Below are positions 42,215 through 51,721 of a stretch of 64,000 bases of DNA, piece after piece. The notes beneath the pieces are model-generated. The model made no database searches, was not told where the DNA came from, and worked only from the letters and a program-made list of their open reading frames with translations. Source of the DNA: Streptomyces abyssomicinicus (lineage in GTDB: Bacteria; Actinomycetota; Actinomycetes; Streptomycetales; Streptomycetaceae); the NCBI RefSeq assembly GCF_008974245.1, contig NZ_BBZI01000007.1:763629-827628 (forward strand). The letters run 5' to 3'. Every line of letters begins with the position of its first letter. The stretch's first letter is position 1. The translations under genes were made by a program, and so were the position numbers.

Positions 42215-42386
42215 GCGTTATCGCCAATCGACCAGGAAGGTGTTGTCGTCGCCCGCGGGAACGGAATGCCGGGCGAGTCGCCGGCGATCACTTCTCCGGA
42301 GCGTGTTCGGCCACCCCGGGCGCTCCCCACTCCGCCCGGGAGAATCCGGCCGGCCGCCCGCCTCGACGGTCGGCCCGGCCGGAATG

Positions 42387-42704
42387 TCATCCCTGAGGAT
42401 GGAAGGCGAGTACCCGGCAGCCCGACGAGGAGGCCGGGAAATGCACCGAACCAGGATGCCCGATAATCACGGTGCCGGGGCCGTGAACGGCATCTCCGTC
42501 ACTGAACTCGCCTTCCAGGACGTGCAAGATCTCCAATTCGGAGTGCTCGTCCCTCCCGAAGGCCGCACCCGGGGCGAAGGTGAGTTCCATGAAGACCGAC
42601 GGGTCCTCCGCCGTGCCTTCCTTGAGGATCTTCGCCGTGATCCCCTCCTTCACTTCCTTGGAGGGCACATCGGTGATCGAGAGAAAGCTGAACCCTTCGA
42701 GCAT
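42387..42704 (-). CDS. Cupin-domain protein
   Basis: A 105-residue single cupin barrel with motif 1-like EHSELEILHVLEGEF and motif 2-like GPGTVIIGHPGSVHFPASSSGC. The metal ligands are partly present (EH, E, H). Start ATG at 42704, with AAGGAAA 6 nt upstream. No neighbour gives a function; small cupins of this kind are often anti-sigma-like sensors or sugar-binding enzymes. Confidence 0.78.
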   Translation of the reverse strand: MLEGFSFLSITDVPSKEVKEGITAKILKEGTAEDPSVFMELTFAPGAAFGRDEHSELEILHVLEGEFSDGDAVHGPGTVIIGHPGSVHFPASSSGCRVLAFHPQG

Positions 42705-42995
42705 GCGTCGTTTCCTTCGGATCCGCGGCCGCAGGGGAGCGCTGCGCAAAAGCAGCCCGGGCCTCAAGGGGGGCGGGTTCAGGAGACTATGCCCGGGGCA
42801 TGGGGCGAACCAGGGAACCGGTGCACCACTTTCACCCGGAACAGGGGTCGCATGCACCACACGCGAAGGCGTGCGGGAAAAGCGTTGGGCAATGATTTGA
42901 CGCTGTGTTGCGAATCGCGCCGCGACGGATATCGCTCTCCGGGATGTCCGGTGATTTCTGTGGCACCTGTGAATTCTGGTCCTCCTGATTCCGTT

Positions 42996-43070
42996 GAGGG
43001 TCTCTGGGGTCTGCGGGGCCTCTGGGGCCTCTGGGATCCCTGGGGCTCGTGGGGCCGGTGGGGCCACAGG
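42996..43070. repeat. Imperfect 9-bp G-rich repeats
   Basis: Successive variants of CTCTGGGGT / CCTCTGGGGC / CCCTGGGGCT run for about 75 bp. One strand would read as Gly-Leu-Trp, the other as Pro-Arg/Gln-Arg. Probably simple slippage. Confidence 0.6.
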
Positions 43071-43136
43071 GCTTGGTGTGGCTGCCGAGCTCTTCGGGCT
43101 CGCGCCCCGTCCCGTGGAGGGGTGTTGGAGGGTGCC

Positions 43137-43166
43137 TTGACCGGCTGTCAGGCGGCGTCCTACAGT
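43137..43166 (+). promoter_or_regulatory. Promoter of the kdgD-gudD operon
   Basis: TTGACC (43137-43142), 18-nt spacer, TACAGT (43161-43166). Transcription would start near 43173, 20 nt upstream of the 20-bp palindrome. Confidence 0.7.
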
Positions 43167-43193
43167 GCGGGCGTCGGTTCGCAAATGAAGATG

Positions 43194-43213
43194 GCGTCCA
43201 CATATGTGGACGC
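43194..43213. promoter_or_regulatory. Perfect 20-bp palindrome, putative IclR operator (site 1)
   Basis: GCGTCCACATATGTGGACGC, between the kdgD promoter and its start codon. A closely related palindrome lies before the symporter gene (46671). Both are preceded by AATGAAGA. The shared site and the IclR gene between the two operons make IclR the obvious binder. Confidence 0.75.
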
Positions 43214-43231
43214 GAGAGCCCCGAGGTGCCC

Positions 43232-44164
43232 ATGTTCGACGGCGTACTGTTCTTTCCGGTGACCCCCTTCACCGCGTCCGGAGCCATCGACAGAGCGGCG
43301 CTCGCCGAACACGTCGGGCGCGGACTCGACGCCGGTCCCGGAGGCGTCTTCGCCGCGTGCGGCACCGGCGAGTTCCACGCCCTGGACCCCGAGGAGTACG
43401 GCGAGGTCGTCTCCACCGCCGTCGAGACGGCGGCCGGCCGGGTTCCCGTCTTCGCCGGAACCGGCGGCCCGTTGCCGCTGGCCCGGCGCTTCTCCCGCAT
43501 CGCGCAGGAGGCGGGGGCGGACGGCCTGCTGCTGCTCCCGCCCTACCTGGTCGAGTCGCCCGCCGCCGGACTGGTCGCCTACACCCGGCAGGTCGCGGCC
43601 GCGAGCGACCTGCCGGTGATCGTCTACAACCGCTCCAACGCCCGCTTCACCCCCGACGCGGCGGCCGAGGTGGCGCGGATGGACAGGGTCGTCGGCTTCA
43701 AGGACGGAGTGGGCGACCTCGACCGGCTCTCCCGCACCGTGCTGGCGGTGCGCTCCGCGCTGGCCGGGAGCGGCAAGCCGTTCCAGTTCTTCAACGGCAT
43801 GCCCACCGCCGAGGTGACCGTTCCCGCCTACCGCGGCATCGGCGTCGAGCTGTACTCCTCCGCGGTGTTCTGCTTCGCCCCGGAGATCTCGCACGCCTTC
43901 CACCGCGCCGTCACCACCGGCGACCAGGACACCACCGACCTCCTGCTGCGGGAGTTCTTCCACCCGCTGGTGTCCCTGCGTGACAAGGTCCCCGGCTACG
44001 CCGTCTCCCTGATCAAGGCCGGCATCGCGCTGCGCGGGCACGACGTCGGAGGCGTCCGGCCACCGCTGACCGACCCGGCGCCCCAGCACCTCGAGCGGCT
44101 GCGCCGCATCATCGACGCCGGACTCGAGATCGTCGAGCGGACCGGCAAGGAGGCCGGCCGATGA
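43232..44164 (+). CDS. kdgD: 5-dehydro-4-deoxyglucarate dehydratase
   Basis: A 310-residue DapA-superfamily TIM barrel that converts 5-keto-4-deoxy-D-glucarate to 2-oxoglutarate semialdehyde with loss of CO2 and water. It has FFPVTPF at the start, GTGEFHAL as the substrate loop (family DapA has GTTGE), Tyr132 in VYNRSNA and the Schiff-base Lys157 in GFKDGVGD. The ATG (43232) follows GAGGTG. gudD overlaps it by 4 nt (ATGA). The semialdehyde dehydrogenase that completes the pathway is not in the window. Confidence 0.88.
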   Translation: MFDGVLFFPVTPFTASGAIDRAALAEHVGRGLDAGPGGVFAACGTGEFHALDPEEYGEVVSTAVETAAGRVPVFAGTGGPLPLARRFSRIAQEAGADGLLLLPPYLVESPAAGLVAYTRQVAAASDLPVIVYNRSNARFTPDAAAEVARMDRVVGFKDGVGDLDRLSRTVLAVRSALAGSGKPFQFFNGMPTAEVTVPAYRGIGVELYSSAVFCFAPEISHAFHRAVTTGDQDTTDLLLREFFHPLVSLRDKVPGYAVSLIKAGIALRGHDVGGVRPPLTDPAPQHLERLRRIIDAGLEIVERTGKEAGR

Positions 44165-45429
44165 GCGACGCGATACGGATCACCTCGGTCACCGTCACCC
44201 CCGTCGCCTTCCAGGACCCGCCGCTGCTCAACGCCGTCGGCGTGCACGAGCCGTACGCCCTGCGGGCCGTCCTCGAGGTGCACACCGACCAGGGGATCCT
44301 GGGCCTCGGCGAGACCTACGCCGACACCGGCCATCTGCGCCGTCTCCGCGCCGCGGCCGACGCCCTGACCGGCCTGGACGTCCATCACCTCGGCCGCATC
44401 AGGGCCGCCGTCGCCCGGGTGCTCGACGGCGACACCGGCAGCGACGGCCACGGACTCACCGGGATGATCACCACCAGCAGCACCGTGGACCGTGTCTTCT
44501 CGCCCTTCGAGGTCGCCTGTCTCGACATCCAGGGCCAGGCGGCGGGACGCCCGGTCAGTGACCTGCTGGGCGGGACGGTCCGCGACCAAGTGCCCTTCAG
44601 CGCCTACCTCTTCTACAAGTGGGCCGCCCACCCCGGCGCGGCGGACGACGACTGGGGCGAGGCCCTGGACGCCGACGGCATCGTCGCCCAGGCCCGCCGC
44701 ATGGTCGACACCTACGGTTTCACCGCCCTCAAGCTCAAGGGCGGAGTCCTCCCGCCGGACCAGGAGATCGACACCGTCCACGCGCTGCGCGAGGCCTTCC
44801 CCGCGCTCCCGCTGAGGATCGACCCCAACTGCGCCTGGAGCGTGGAGACGTCGCTGCACGTCGCCCGTGAACTCGACGGGGTCCTCGAGTACCTGGAGGA
44901 CCCCACCCCCGGACAGGACGGCATGGCCGCCGTCGCCCGGGAGGCGTCGATGCCGCTCGCCACCAACATGTGCGTGGTCTCCTTCGAGGAGGTGGCCCCC
45001 GCGGTCTCCCGGGACGCCGTCCAGGTCGTGCTCTCCGACCACCACTACTGGGGCGGCCTGCGGCGCTCGGGTCTGCTCGCCGGGATCTGCGACACCTTCG
45101 GCCTGGGCCTGTCGATGCACTCCAACTCCCACCTGGGCATCAGCCTGGCCGCCATGACCCACCTGGCCGCCGCGACCCCCAACCTGACCTACGCCTGTGA
45201 CACCCACTGGCCGTGGAAGACGGAGGACGTGATCGCTCCCGGGGTCCTCGAGTTCCGCGACGGCGCGGTGGCCGTGCCGACCCGCCCGGGGCTCGGCGTC
45301 GAGCTCGACCGGGACGCGCTGGCCCGCCTGCACGAGCAGTACCTCACCTGCGGCCTGCGCGACCGTGACGACACCGGGTACATGCGGTCCGTCGACCCCG
45401 CCTACGAGAAGAAGGTGCCGCGCTGGTGA
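44161..45429 (+). CDS. gudD: Glucarate dehydratase-type enolase-superfamily enzyme
   Basis: A 422-residue enzyme of the mandelate-racemase/glucarate-dehydratase group. Catalytic KxK is Lys191-x-Lys193 (ALKLKGG), metal ligands include Asp221 and Asn223 (RIDPNCAW) and Glu246 (LEDPTPG), and His320 (LSMHSNSHLGIS) is the second base. These residues and DHHYWGG are characteristic of D-glucarate dehydratase rather than galactarate dehydratase. It is cotranscribed with kdgD, the next enzyme of the pathway. Start ATG overlaps the kdgD stop. Confidence 0.9.
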   Translation: MSDAIRITSVTVTPVAFQDPPLLNAVGVHEPYALRAVLEVHTDQGILGLGETYADTGHLRRLRAAADALTGLDVHHLGRIRAAVARVLDGDTGSDGHGLTGMITTSSTVDRVFSPFEVACLDIQGQAAGRPVSDLLGGTVRDQVPFSAYLFYKWAAHPGAADDDWGEALDADGIVAQARRMVDTYGFTALKLKGGVLPPDQEIDTVHALREAFPALPLRIDPNCAWSVETSLHVARELDGVLEYLEDPTPGQDGMAAVAREASMPLATNMCVVSFEEVAPAVSRDAVQVVLSDHHYWGGLRRSGLLAGICDTFGLGLSMHSNSHLGISLAAMTHLAAATPNLTYACDTHWPWKTEDVIAPGVLEFRDGAVAVPTRPGLGVELDRDALARLHEQYLTCGLRDRDDTGYMRSVDPAYEKKVPRW

Positions 45430-45445
45430 ACGGGCCCGCCGTCGC

Positions 45446-45483
45446 CGGCGCCTGAGGCCCGTGGGCGCGGACCTCAGGCGCCG
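45446..45483. terminator. Hairpin after gudD
   Basis: 12-bp perfect arms CGGCGCCTGAGG (45446-45457) and CCTCAGGCGCCG (45472-45483) with a 14-nt loop, 17 nt after the stop. Confidence 0.7.
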
Positions 45484-45615
45484 CGGCGATCCGCGCCCGG
45501 CGATCCGCGCCCGGCGGGCCTCGCTGCAGCGGGCCGCGCTGTGGCGGGTTGCGCCCAGGCGGCAGGGACGGGCCCTGGCGCCTGGGCGCGGCCGGTCACG
45601 CCCGCTTACCGTGCC

Positions 45616-45678
45616 GGTGGACCCGGTGGACCCGGTGGACCCGGTGGACCCGGTGGACCCGGTGGACCCGGTGGACCC
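45616..45678. repeat. Seven perfect copies of the 9-bp unit GGTGGACCC
   Basis: Copies start every 9 bp from 45616 and are followed by a partial copy and two GTCAGCGG units. Exact identity suggests recent expansion by slippage. It lies between the convergent gudD and iclR genes, so it is non-coding. Confidence 0.9.
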
Positions 45679-45792
45679 GGTGGGTCAGCGGGTCAGCGGG
45701 TGCGTGGCTTCGGGGTCCGGCGGGCGACCGGGCGGGCGAACCGTGCCGGGCCCGCCCGCCCGCACACCCGCCCGCCCGCCCGCCCCGGAAAC

Positions 45793-46599
45793 TCAGCGGA
45801 TGCCCTCGCGCCGCAACGTCTGCGCCAGCTCCTCCCGGTGGTGCAGCACCGCTCGGGAGACCCGCTCGATCTCCTGATCCGAGGCGTGGTCCAGCGGTAT
45901 CGAGCAGCTGATCGCGTCCGTCGCGGGAATGCGGTAGGGCACCGCCGCCGCGACACAGCACAGCCCCGGCGTGTTCTGCTCGCTCTCCAGCGACCAGCCG
46001 CGGGCCCGCACGCCGTCCAGCTCGTCCGCCAGTTCGGGCCGTCCGGTCACGGTGTGCGAGGTCAGCGCCTCCAGCGGCTCCGACAGCAGCGCGTCGACCT
46101 CCCGCGCGGTCAGTTCGGCCATCAGCGCCTTGCCCAACGCCGTGGCGTGGGCCGGCAGTTGCCGTCCGACCCGGGAGGTCAGGCGGCGTGAGTCGGTGGC
46201 CTCACGGGTCGCCAGGTAGATCACCCGGGCCTCGTCGAGCCGCGCGTAGTGGGTGGTGTACCCCACGTCCGCCCGCAGCCGCTCGATCTGCCGCACCGCG
46301 TGCGGCAGCGCCGGGTCGCGGTCCAGGTACGCCGTCCCGCACAGCAGGGCCCGCGGCCCGATCCCGTAGGCCGCCGACTCCCCGCCGTCCTCCGACTCGA
46401 TCCACTTCAGCCCCGACAGCGTGCGCAGCAACGCGTACAGGCTGGAGCGCGGATACCCCGTCAACTCCTGCAGCCGGCCCAGGGTGAGCCGTTCCGCGGA
46501 GGAGGCCAGCGCCTCCATGATCCGCACGGTCCGCTCCGCCGACTTCACCGGGCCCCGCCCGGCCTCTTCCTCCCGCGCCAACGAAACCCTCCGAAACAT
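45793..46599 (-). CDS. IclR-family regulator of the aldarate genes
   Basis: A 268-residue regulator: N-terminal winged HTH (~20-85; ERTVRIMEALASSAERLTLGRLQELTG then PRSSLYALLRTL) and a C-terminal GAF-like effector domain (GYTTHYARLDEARVIYLA ... LPAHATALGKALMAE ... SLESEQNTPGLCCVAAAV). KdgR and GudR-type IclR or GntR proteins commonly control sugar-acid genes. It sits between the dehydratases and the symporter. Palindromes at 43194 and 46671 are proposed operators, the latter 72 nt upstream of its own start, so autoregulation is possible. Confidence 0.87.
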   Translation of the reverse strand: MFRRVSLAREEEAGRGPVKSAERTVRIMEALASSAERLTLGRLQELTGYPRSSLYALLRTLSGLKWIESEDGGESAAYGIGPRALLCGTAYLDRDPALPHAVRQIERLRADVGYTTHYARLDEARVIYLATREATDSRRLTSRVGRQLPAHATALGKALMAELTAREVDALLSEPLEALTSHTVTGRPELADELDGVRARGWSLESEQNTPGLCCVAAAVPYRIPATDAISCSIPLDHASDQEIERVSRAVLHHREELAQTLRREGIR

Positions 46600-46610
46600 C
46601 GACCGGACGA

Positions 46611-46639
46611 TTGACCGCCCAAATGCGCAGCACTAACCT
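46611..46639 (+). promoter_or_regulatory. Promoter of the symporter gene
   Basis: TTGACC (46611-46616), 17-nt spacer, TAACCT (46634-46639). The start of transcription would fall near 46646, upstream of the site-2 palindrome. Confidence 0.65.
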
Positions 46640-46670
46640 GCACGCGAATTCAAGGCAAGAATGAAGACGC

Positions 46671-46688
46671 AGTCTACATACGTGGACT
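46671..46688. promoter_or_regulatory. Putative IclR operator (site 2)
   Basis: AGTCTACATACGTGGACT, an 18-bp palindrome with two mismatched pairs. It shares the core GTCYACATAYGTGGAC with site 1 at 43194 and has the same AATGAAGA string just upstream. Confidence 0.7.
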
Positions 46689-46777
46689 GATTTTTCTCCA
46701 CTTCCTTCCCGCTCATCGCCACATCACCCGCTCGCGATCGCACGGAACGTGACGTTCGCCGACATCGAGGAGTTCGT

Positions 46778-48298
46778 ATGGCTTGGCCGGACTGGGTCGC
46801 TCTGGGCGGCTATTTCCTGGTGATGCTGCTCATCGGCTTCTGGTCGCACCGGCGGATCACCTCCGTCAGCGACTTCTTCACCAGCGGCGGCCGCATGCCC
46901 TGGTGGCTGTCCGGCATCTCGCACCACATGTCGGGCTACAGCGCCGCGGTGTTCGTCGCCTACGCCGCGGTCGCCTACAGCTACGGCATCACCATCTACA
47001 TATGGGCGTTCGTGCCCCTGGCGTTCGCCACCGCCGTCGGGGCCTTCGTCTTCGCGCCCCGCTGGAACCGGCTGCGCATCAAGTACGACGTGGCCTCTCC
47101 GCTGGAGTACCTGGCCCGCCGTTACAACGTGCCCACCCAGCAGGCCCTCGCCTGGAGCGGGGCCCTGCTCAAGGTCTTCGACGTGGCGGCCAAGTGGGCC
47201 TCGGCGGCCATCCTGCTGAACGTCTTCACCGGCCTCGCCATGCCCGTCGGCATTCTCGTCACCGGCCTGGTGACCCTGGTCTACTGCACCGTCGGCGGCC
47301 TGTGGGCGGACGCCCTCACCGACTTCGGCCAGTTCGTCATCCAGGGCATCGCCGCGCTCACCATGCTCTGGGTCGTCATCGACCAGGTCGGCGGGCTCGG
47401 TCGGCTCGGCGCCACGCTGGAGAAGCTGCCCGACGGCCACACCGAGCCGCTGGTCGGCCCCTACACCGCCGGCTTCCTCACCGCCTACGTCGTCATCAAG
47501 CTCTTCGAGTACAACGGCGGCATGTGGAACCTGGCCCAGCGCTACATGGCCACCGACTCCCCGCGGGCCGCCAAGCGTTCGGCGCTGCTCTCCGCCGCGC
47601 TCTACCTCATCTGGCCGGCGATCATCCTCTTCCCGTCCGTCCTCGGCCCCGTGATCATGCCCGGCCTGGAGAAGCCGGAGCAGGTCTACGCGCTGATGGC
47701 CCAGGACCTGCTGCCGGTCGGCCTCGTCGGCCTCACCGTGGCCGGCATGTTCTCCCACACGATGGCCATGGCCTCCTCCGACGCCAACGCCATCTCCTCC
47801 GTGGTGGTCCGTGACATCCTGCCCGCCGTGAGCAGGCGCGCCCGCGCCTTCGACCCACGGACGGGTCTGCTCGCCGGCCGCATCTGCACGGTCGTCTTCA
47901 TCGGCGCGAGCATGGTCGTCGCCCTCCAGGCCGAGGCGCTCGGCGGGCCGCTCGGCATCATCGTCGCGCTGGTCGCCGCCGTCATGGGACCCATCTCCAT
48001 CCCCATGCTCCTCGGGCTCCTTCCCGCCTTCCGCCGTTGCGGGGCCAAGGCCGCCCTGATCTCCTGGGCCTGCGGACTCGCCGGGTACTTCATCGTCAAG
48101 TACGTCATCGAGAGCACCGACCAGACCGCGACAGTCGCCACCCCGCTCCTCACCTCCCTGGTCCTCTTCGTCGGCATCGGCTTCCTCTTCCCGGAGCCCA
48201 GCGCCGCCGCCGACGAGATCACCAGGGCGGTCGGATCGGACGACGACGGCCCCGGCCCCGACGCGGCCCCCGAACCGCTCGTCGGCACCGCGGGCTGA
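46778..48298 (+). CDS. Sodium:solute symporter (SSS family)
   Basis: A 506-residue, ~13-TM symporter. The N-terminal ALGGYFLVMLLIGFWSHRRITSVSDFFTSGG stretch is the SSS signature, followed by NGGMWNLAQRYMATDSPR in the TM6-7 region and HTMAMASSDANAISSVVVRDI (Na+ site segment). The ATG has GAGGAG 7 nt upstream. It is divergent from the IclR gene and likely imports glucarate or another aldarate for gudD/kdgD. The substrate is inferred from context; SSS proteins also carry sugars, amino acids and acetate. Confidence 0.86.
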   Translation: MAWPDWVALGGYFLVMLLIGFWSHRRITSVSDFFTSGGRMPWWLSGISHHMSGYSAAVFVAYAAVAYSYGITIYIWAFVPLAFATAVGAFVFAPRWNRLRIKYDVASPLEYLARRYNVPTQQALAWSGALLKVFDVAAKWASAAILLNVFTGLAMPVGILVTGLVTLVYCTVGGLWADALTDFGQFVIQGIAALTMLWVVIDQVGGLGRLGATLEKLPDGHTEPLVGPYTAGFLTAYVVIKLFEYNGGMWNLAQRYMATDSPRAAKRSALLSAALYLIWPAIILFPSVLGPVIMPGLEKPEQVYALMAQDLLPVGLVGLTVAGMFSHTMAMASSDANAISSVVVRDILPAVSRRARAFDPRTGLLAGRICTVVFIGASMVVALQAEALGGPLGIIVALVAAVMGPISIPMLLGLLPAFRRCGAKAALISWACGLAGYFIVKYVIESTDQTATVATPLLTSLVLFVGIGFLFPEPSAAADEITRAVGSDDDGPGPDAAPEPLVGTAG

Positions 48299-48325
48299 AC
48301 ACCCCGCCCGTACCGCCTTCGGCCC

Positions 48326-48369
48326 GTCCGGCCGGGGTCACCGGACTCGTCCGGTGGCCCCGGCCGGAC
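48326..48369. terminator. Bidirectional 20-bp hairpin terminator
   Basis: Arms 48326-48345 and 48350-48369 pair over 20 bp with one G-T wobble, around a CTCG loop. It serves the convergent symporter and nucleotidyltransferase genes. Confidence 0.85.
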
Positions 48370-48374
48370 GCGGC

Positions 48375-49214
48375 TCAGCGAGGATCGTCCAGGAGGCCGG
48401 CGATCCGTTCGTGGAGTGCGCGGGGCACGTGGACGCTCCAGCGCCCGGCGGCCTCGGCGGCCAGGTCGCGGCTCCAGCGCCAGCTGTCGCGTGCCGCCGT
48501 GCGCACGTCCTCCTCGCGGGCGGCAGCCGTGGTGGAGACGTAGCGACGGCGGTCGGTGTCCGGCAGGTCCTGTTCGAGCGCACGGCTGGGGGTGAGCCAA
48601 TGGGCCGTGCTGTCGCGCAGCAGGCGGCAGAGCTGGAGCTGCTGGGGCGCGACGACGGCGTGCAACAGGTTGTGGGCGCGGGCGATCTCGCCGCGGGCCA
48701 GGACGTGGGCGAGCATGAGCGTCCAGTTGGTCAGCTCGTCGGTGAGCCGCTGGGCGGTGGTCACCGGCTCGGGCGGCCGGAAGCCGGCCAGCTCCCGGGC
48801 GGCCTTCGTGAGCCGGCCCGTGCGGTCGAGCAGGACGGCGTCGTCGGGGCGGGGCAGGTGCACCATCCCTCGCCAGGTGGGGACTTCGTCGATGCCGGGA
48901 CCGGCCGGGGTGAGGTGGAACTCGCCGCGCATCAGGTCGTCGAAGACGACGGCGAGGATGCCGTACATGTTGGTGTAGGCGAGCTCGAGCGGTGCGAGCT
49001 GTGCCAGGAAGCCGGGGCCGTCGAAGTCGGCGAGAAGGTCGTCCTTGATGTAGAGGTACGCCTCGATGTCGGAGTGGGCGTCGGCCTCGCCCACCGTCCA
49101 CGAGCCGTAGAGCAGTACGCCCTCCAGCCGGGTGTCGGCGTGGGCGAGCTGCCGCAGGCGTGCGATGCGGTCGTCCAGGGCGGAGCGGTGGGAGCGGGGG
49201 GAGTGGACGGGCAT
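48375..49214 (-). CDS. Lnu(B/F)-like nucleotidyltransferase
   Basis: A 279-residue protein with the minimal nucleotidyltransferase core YGSWTVGEADAHSDIEAYLYI (residues ~36-56), carrying the GS and DxE metal motifs. YTNMYGILAVVFDDLMRGEFHL and the C-terminal helical half follow the layout of lincosamide nucleotidyltransferases Lnu(B)/Lnu(F). Those enzymes adenylylate lincomycin and clindamycin. Remote similarity does not prove resistance; the protein could modify another small molecule or be cryptic. The ATG start at 49214 is used; a weak GGAG lies about 12 nt upstream. Confidence 0.75.
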   Translation of the reverse strand: MPVHSPRSHRSALDDRIARLRQLAHADTRLEGVLLYGSWTVGEADAHSDIEAYLYIKDDLLADFDGPGFLAQLAPLELAYTNMYGILAVVFDDLMRGEFHLTPAGPGIDEVPTWRGMVHLPRPDDAVLLDRTGRLTKAARELAGFRPPEPVTTAQRLTDELTNWTLMLAHVLARGEIARAHNLLHAVVAPQQLQLCRLLRDSTAHWLTPSRALEQDLPDTDRRRYVSTTAAAREEDVRTAARDSWRWSRDLAAEAAGRWSVHVPRALHERIAGLLDDPR

Positions 49215-49456
49215 GGTGTGGTCATGTCTCCTGAGATGGGCGTGCGGACACGCCGACGGGGCCCGGCACCCGCCGGGCGGATATCTGTCGGGACCGTCGC
49301 GGCCCGCTCAGGAGAAGTTGCCCACGGGCGCGAGTCTAGGGGACGGCTCCGCCGCCGAGCCGGTGCGGGCGGGGCATCCGGACAGCCACGTCACTGGGCG
49401 CGGGGTGACGGTCCGGGGGCGGGCCATGCGGGTCGTCGCACGTACGCGCACGGTGA
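49215..49456. other. Spacer upstream of the nucleotidyltransferase gene
   Basis: About 240 bp with no supported gene; contains the nucleotidyltransferase promoter on the minus strand. Nothing else recognised. Confidence 0.4.
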
Positions 49457-49681
49457 TCAGCGGGGCGGGAAGGAAGTCAGCGCGAGGTCCCACCGGGCGG
49501 CCGCGTGGAGCAGCGCCGCGGTGTCCGTCCCGACCTCCACCACGTACTGGTGGATGCCGGGGCCGTCGTCACCCTGCTGCCACGGGGGTGCCGCCTCCAG
49601 GGACAGATGAACGCGAATCACCGCGGTCCCGCCCTCACTTCGGCCGGCAAGGCCGAACGCCAGGACCGGCTCGACGAACGC
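49457..49681 (-). pseudogene. 3' remnant of a WapI-family-type immunity gene
   Basis: A 74-codon open stretch ending in TGA at 49457 reads AFVEPVLAFGLAGRSEGGT, then VIRVHLSLEAAPPWQQGDD and ends WDLALTSFPPR. It has strong codon bias and looks like the C-terminal half of the small actinobacterial immunity-like proteins (WapI family as I recall it). There is no start codon or ribosome-binding site at a sensible place, and the GNAT gene lies 60 nt upstream, so the 5' part is missing. An internal GTG could still initiate a ~54-residue peptide. Confidence 0.5.
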
Positions 49682-49742
49682 CGCAGGGCGTGCGTTCTGC
49701 TCGTCGCTCCGGGGGCGCGCGTCCGTGCGGGTCCGTTCGGGC

Positions 49743-50273
49743 TCAGCCGTCGTCGCCCGCCGGCAGTGACTTCTCCAGGAGGGTGAACGACTTCGGGGGA
49801 CCGCCGGGCTGGGGCTTGCCGTCCTTGCGGCCGACGACCCGGTACCCGTGGCCGAGGTAGTACGAGGTGAGGCGGGCGTTGCCGACCAGGCAGTCCAGGC
49901 GCACCAGGTCCCGTCCGACTGCGGCCACCCGCCGCTCCGCGGCCCGGAGCAGGAGCCGCCCCGTCCCCGGCGGGGCGGCGCGGCGGTCGACCATCAGCCG
50001 GTGCACGTAGCCGGCCACCGGCGGCTGCGGCCCCCACGCCTCCTCGTCCTTCCACCACAGCTCCCACGCCCCCACCAGCCGGTCGCCGGCGGCGGCGAGC
50101 CACACCTCGCCGCCACGCGCCGTCACCCGGCGGAAATGCTCCTCGTCGAGCTCGCCCGGCCGCCACTGGCCGGTGATGTCCCGGGAGAGCATCCAGCGGG
50201 CGGCGTCGTCACGCAGCCGGACGAGCCCGGCGAGGTCACCGTCGGCCGCGGCACGGAACTGGAGATCCTTCAC
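49743..50273 (-). CDS. GNAT family N-acetyltransferase
   Basis: A 176-residue GNAT. The acetyl-CoA P-loop motif A is a variant, VDRRAAPPGTGRLLLRAAERR (Q/RxxGxG/A equivalent), preceded by YVHRLMV strand beta4 and followed by LDCLVGNARLTSYYLGHGYRVVG. It has an unusual tryptophan-rich segment WELWWKDEEAWG. The GTG start has GAGGAT exactly 6 nt before it, fitting a leaderless mRNA. Substrate unknown. Confidence 0.82.
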   Translation of the reverse strand: MKDLQFRAAADGDLAGLVRLRDDAARWMLSRDITGQWRPGELDEEHFRRVTARGGEVWLAAAGDRLVGAWELWWKDEEAWGPQPPVAGYVHRLMVDRRAAPPGTGRLLLRAAERRVAAVGRDLVRLDCLVGNARLTSYYLGHGYRVVGRKDGKPQPGGPPKSFTLLEKSLPAGDDG

Positions 50274-50315
50274 GGCGCGATCCTCGCACGGAGCACGGCA
50301 CGCGCGGCGCGGGCC

Positions 50316-51491
<1,176 letters not shown>

Positions 51492-51721
51492 CTCCGGGCC
51501 TCCGTGGGGAACGTGCTTTCGAGACTTCCCCCGGCCCGCCGACGACAGCGGACGGGCCACGGGGAAGGCGCTGGTGCCTGGTGCGCCGAACACGTTAGCG
51601 CCACCGTGCCGTCGCCCCGGAGTGCGGTCGGGGTCGGCCCTCCGGCGGACGTGCCGGAACGCCTCGGGCGGCGGGCGGGCGAACAGGGTGTGCCCGCTTC
51701 ACCGCCGTGCACCGACCACCG

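Larger units (their letters stand above)
42705..43231. other. Spacer between the cupin and kdgD genes
   Basis: Contains G-rich imperfect repeats based on CTCTGGGGT at ~42996-43070 and, at its right end, the promoter and operator of the aldarate operon (listed separately). The open frames that cross it encode only Gly/Trp or Pro/Arg repeats. No gene supported. Confidence 0.5.
45430..45792. other. 363-bp spacer between gudD and the IclR gene
   Basis: Holds the gudD terminator, the 9-bp minisatellite and a CCCGCC-rich stretch up to the IclR stop. No gene seen. Confidence 0.6.

Noticed and set aside
42832..43500. Minus-strand frame with PRG/PRDP repeats
   Set aside because: It overlaps the kdgD promoter and coding region and results from G-rich simple repeats.
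45616..45700. Collagen-like or Val-Asp-Pro repeat protein
   Set aside because: The reading frames exist only because of the 9-bp repeat between two convergent genes.
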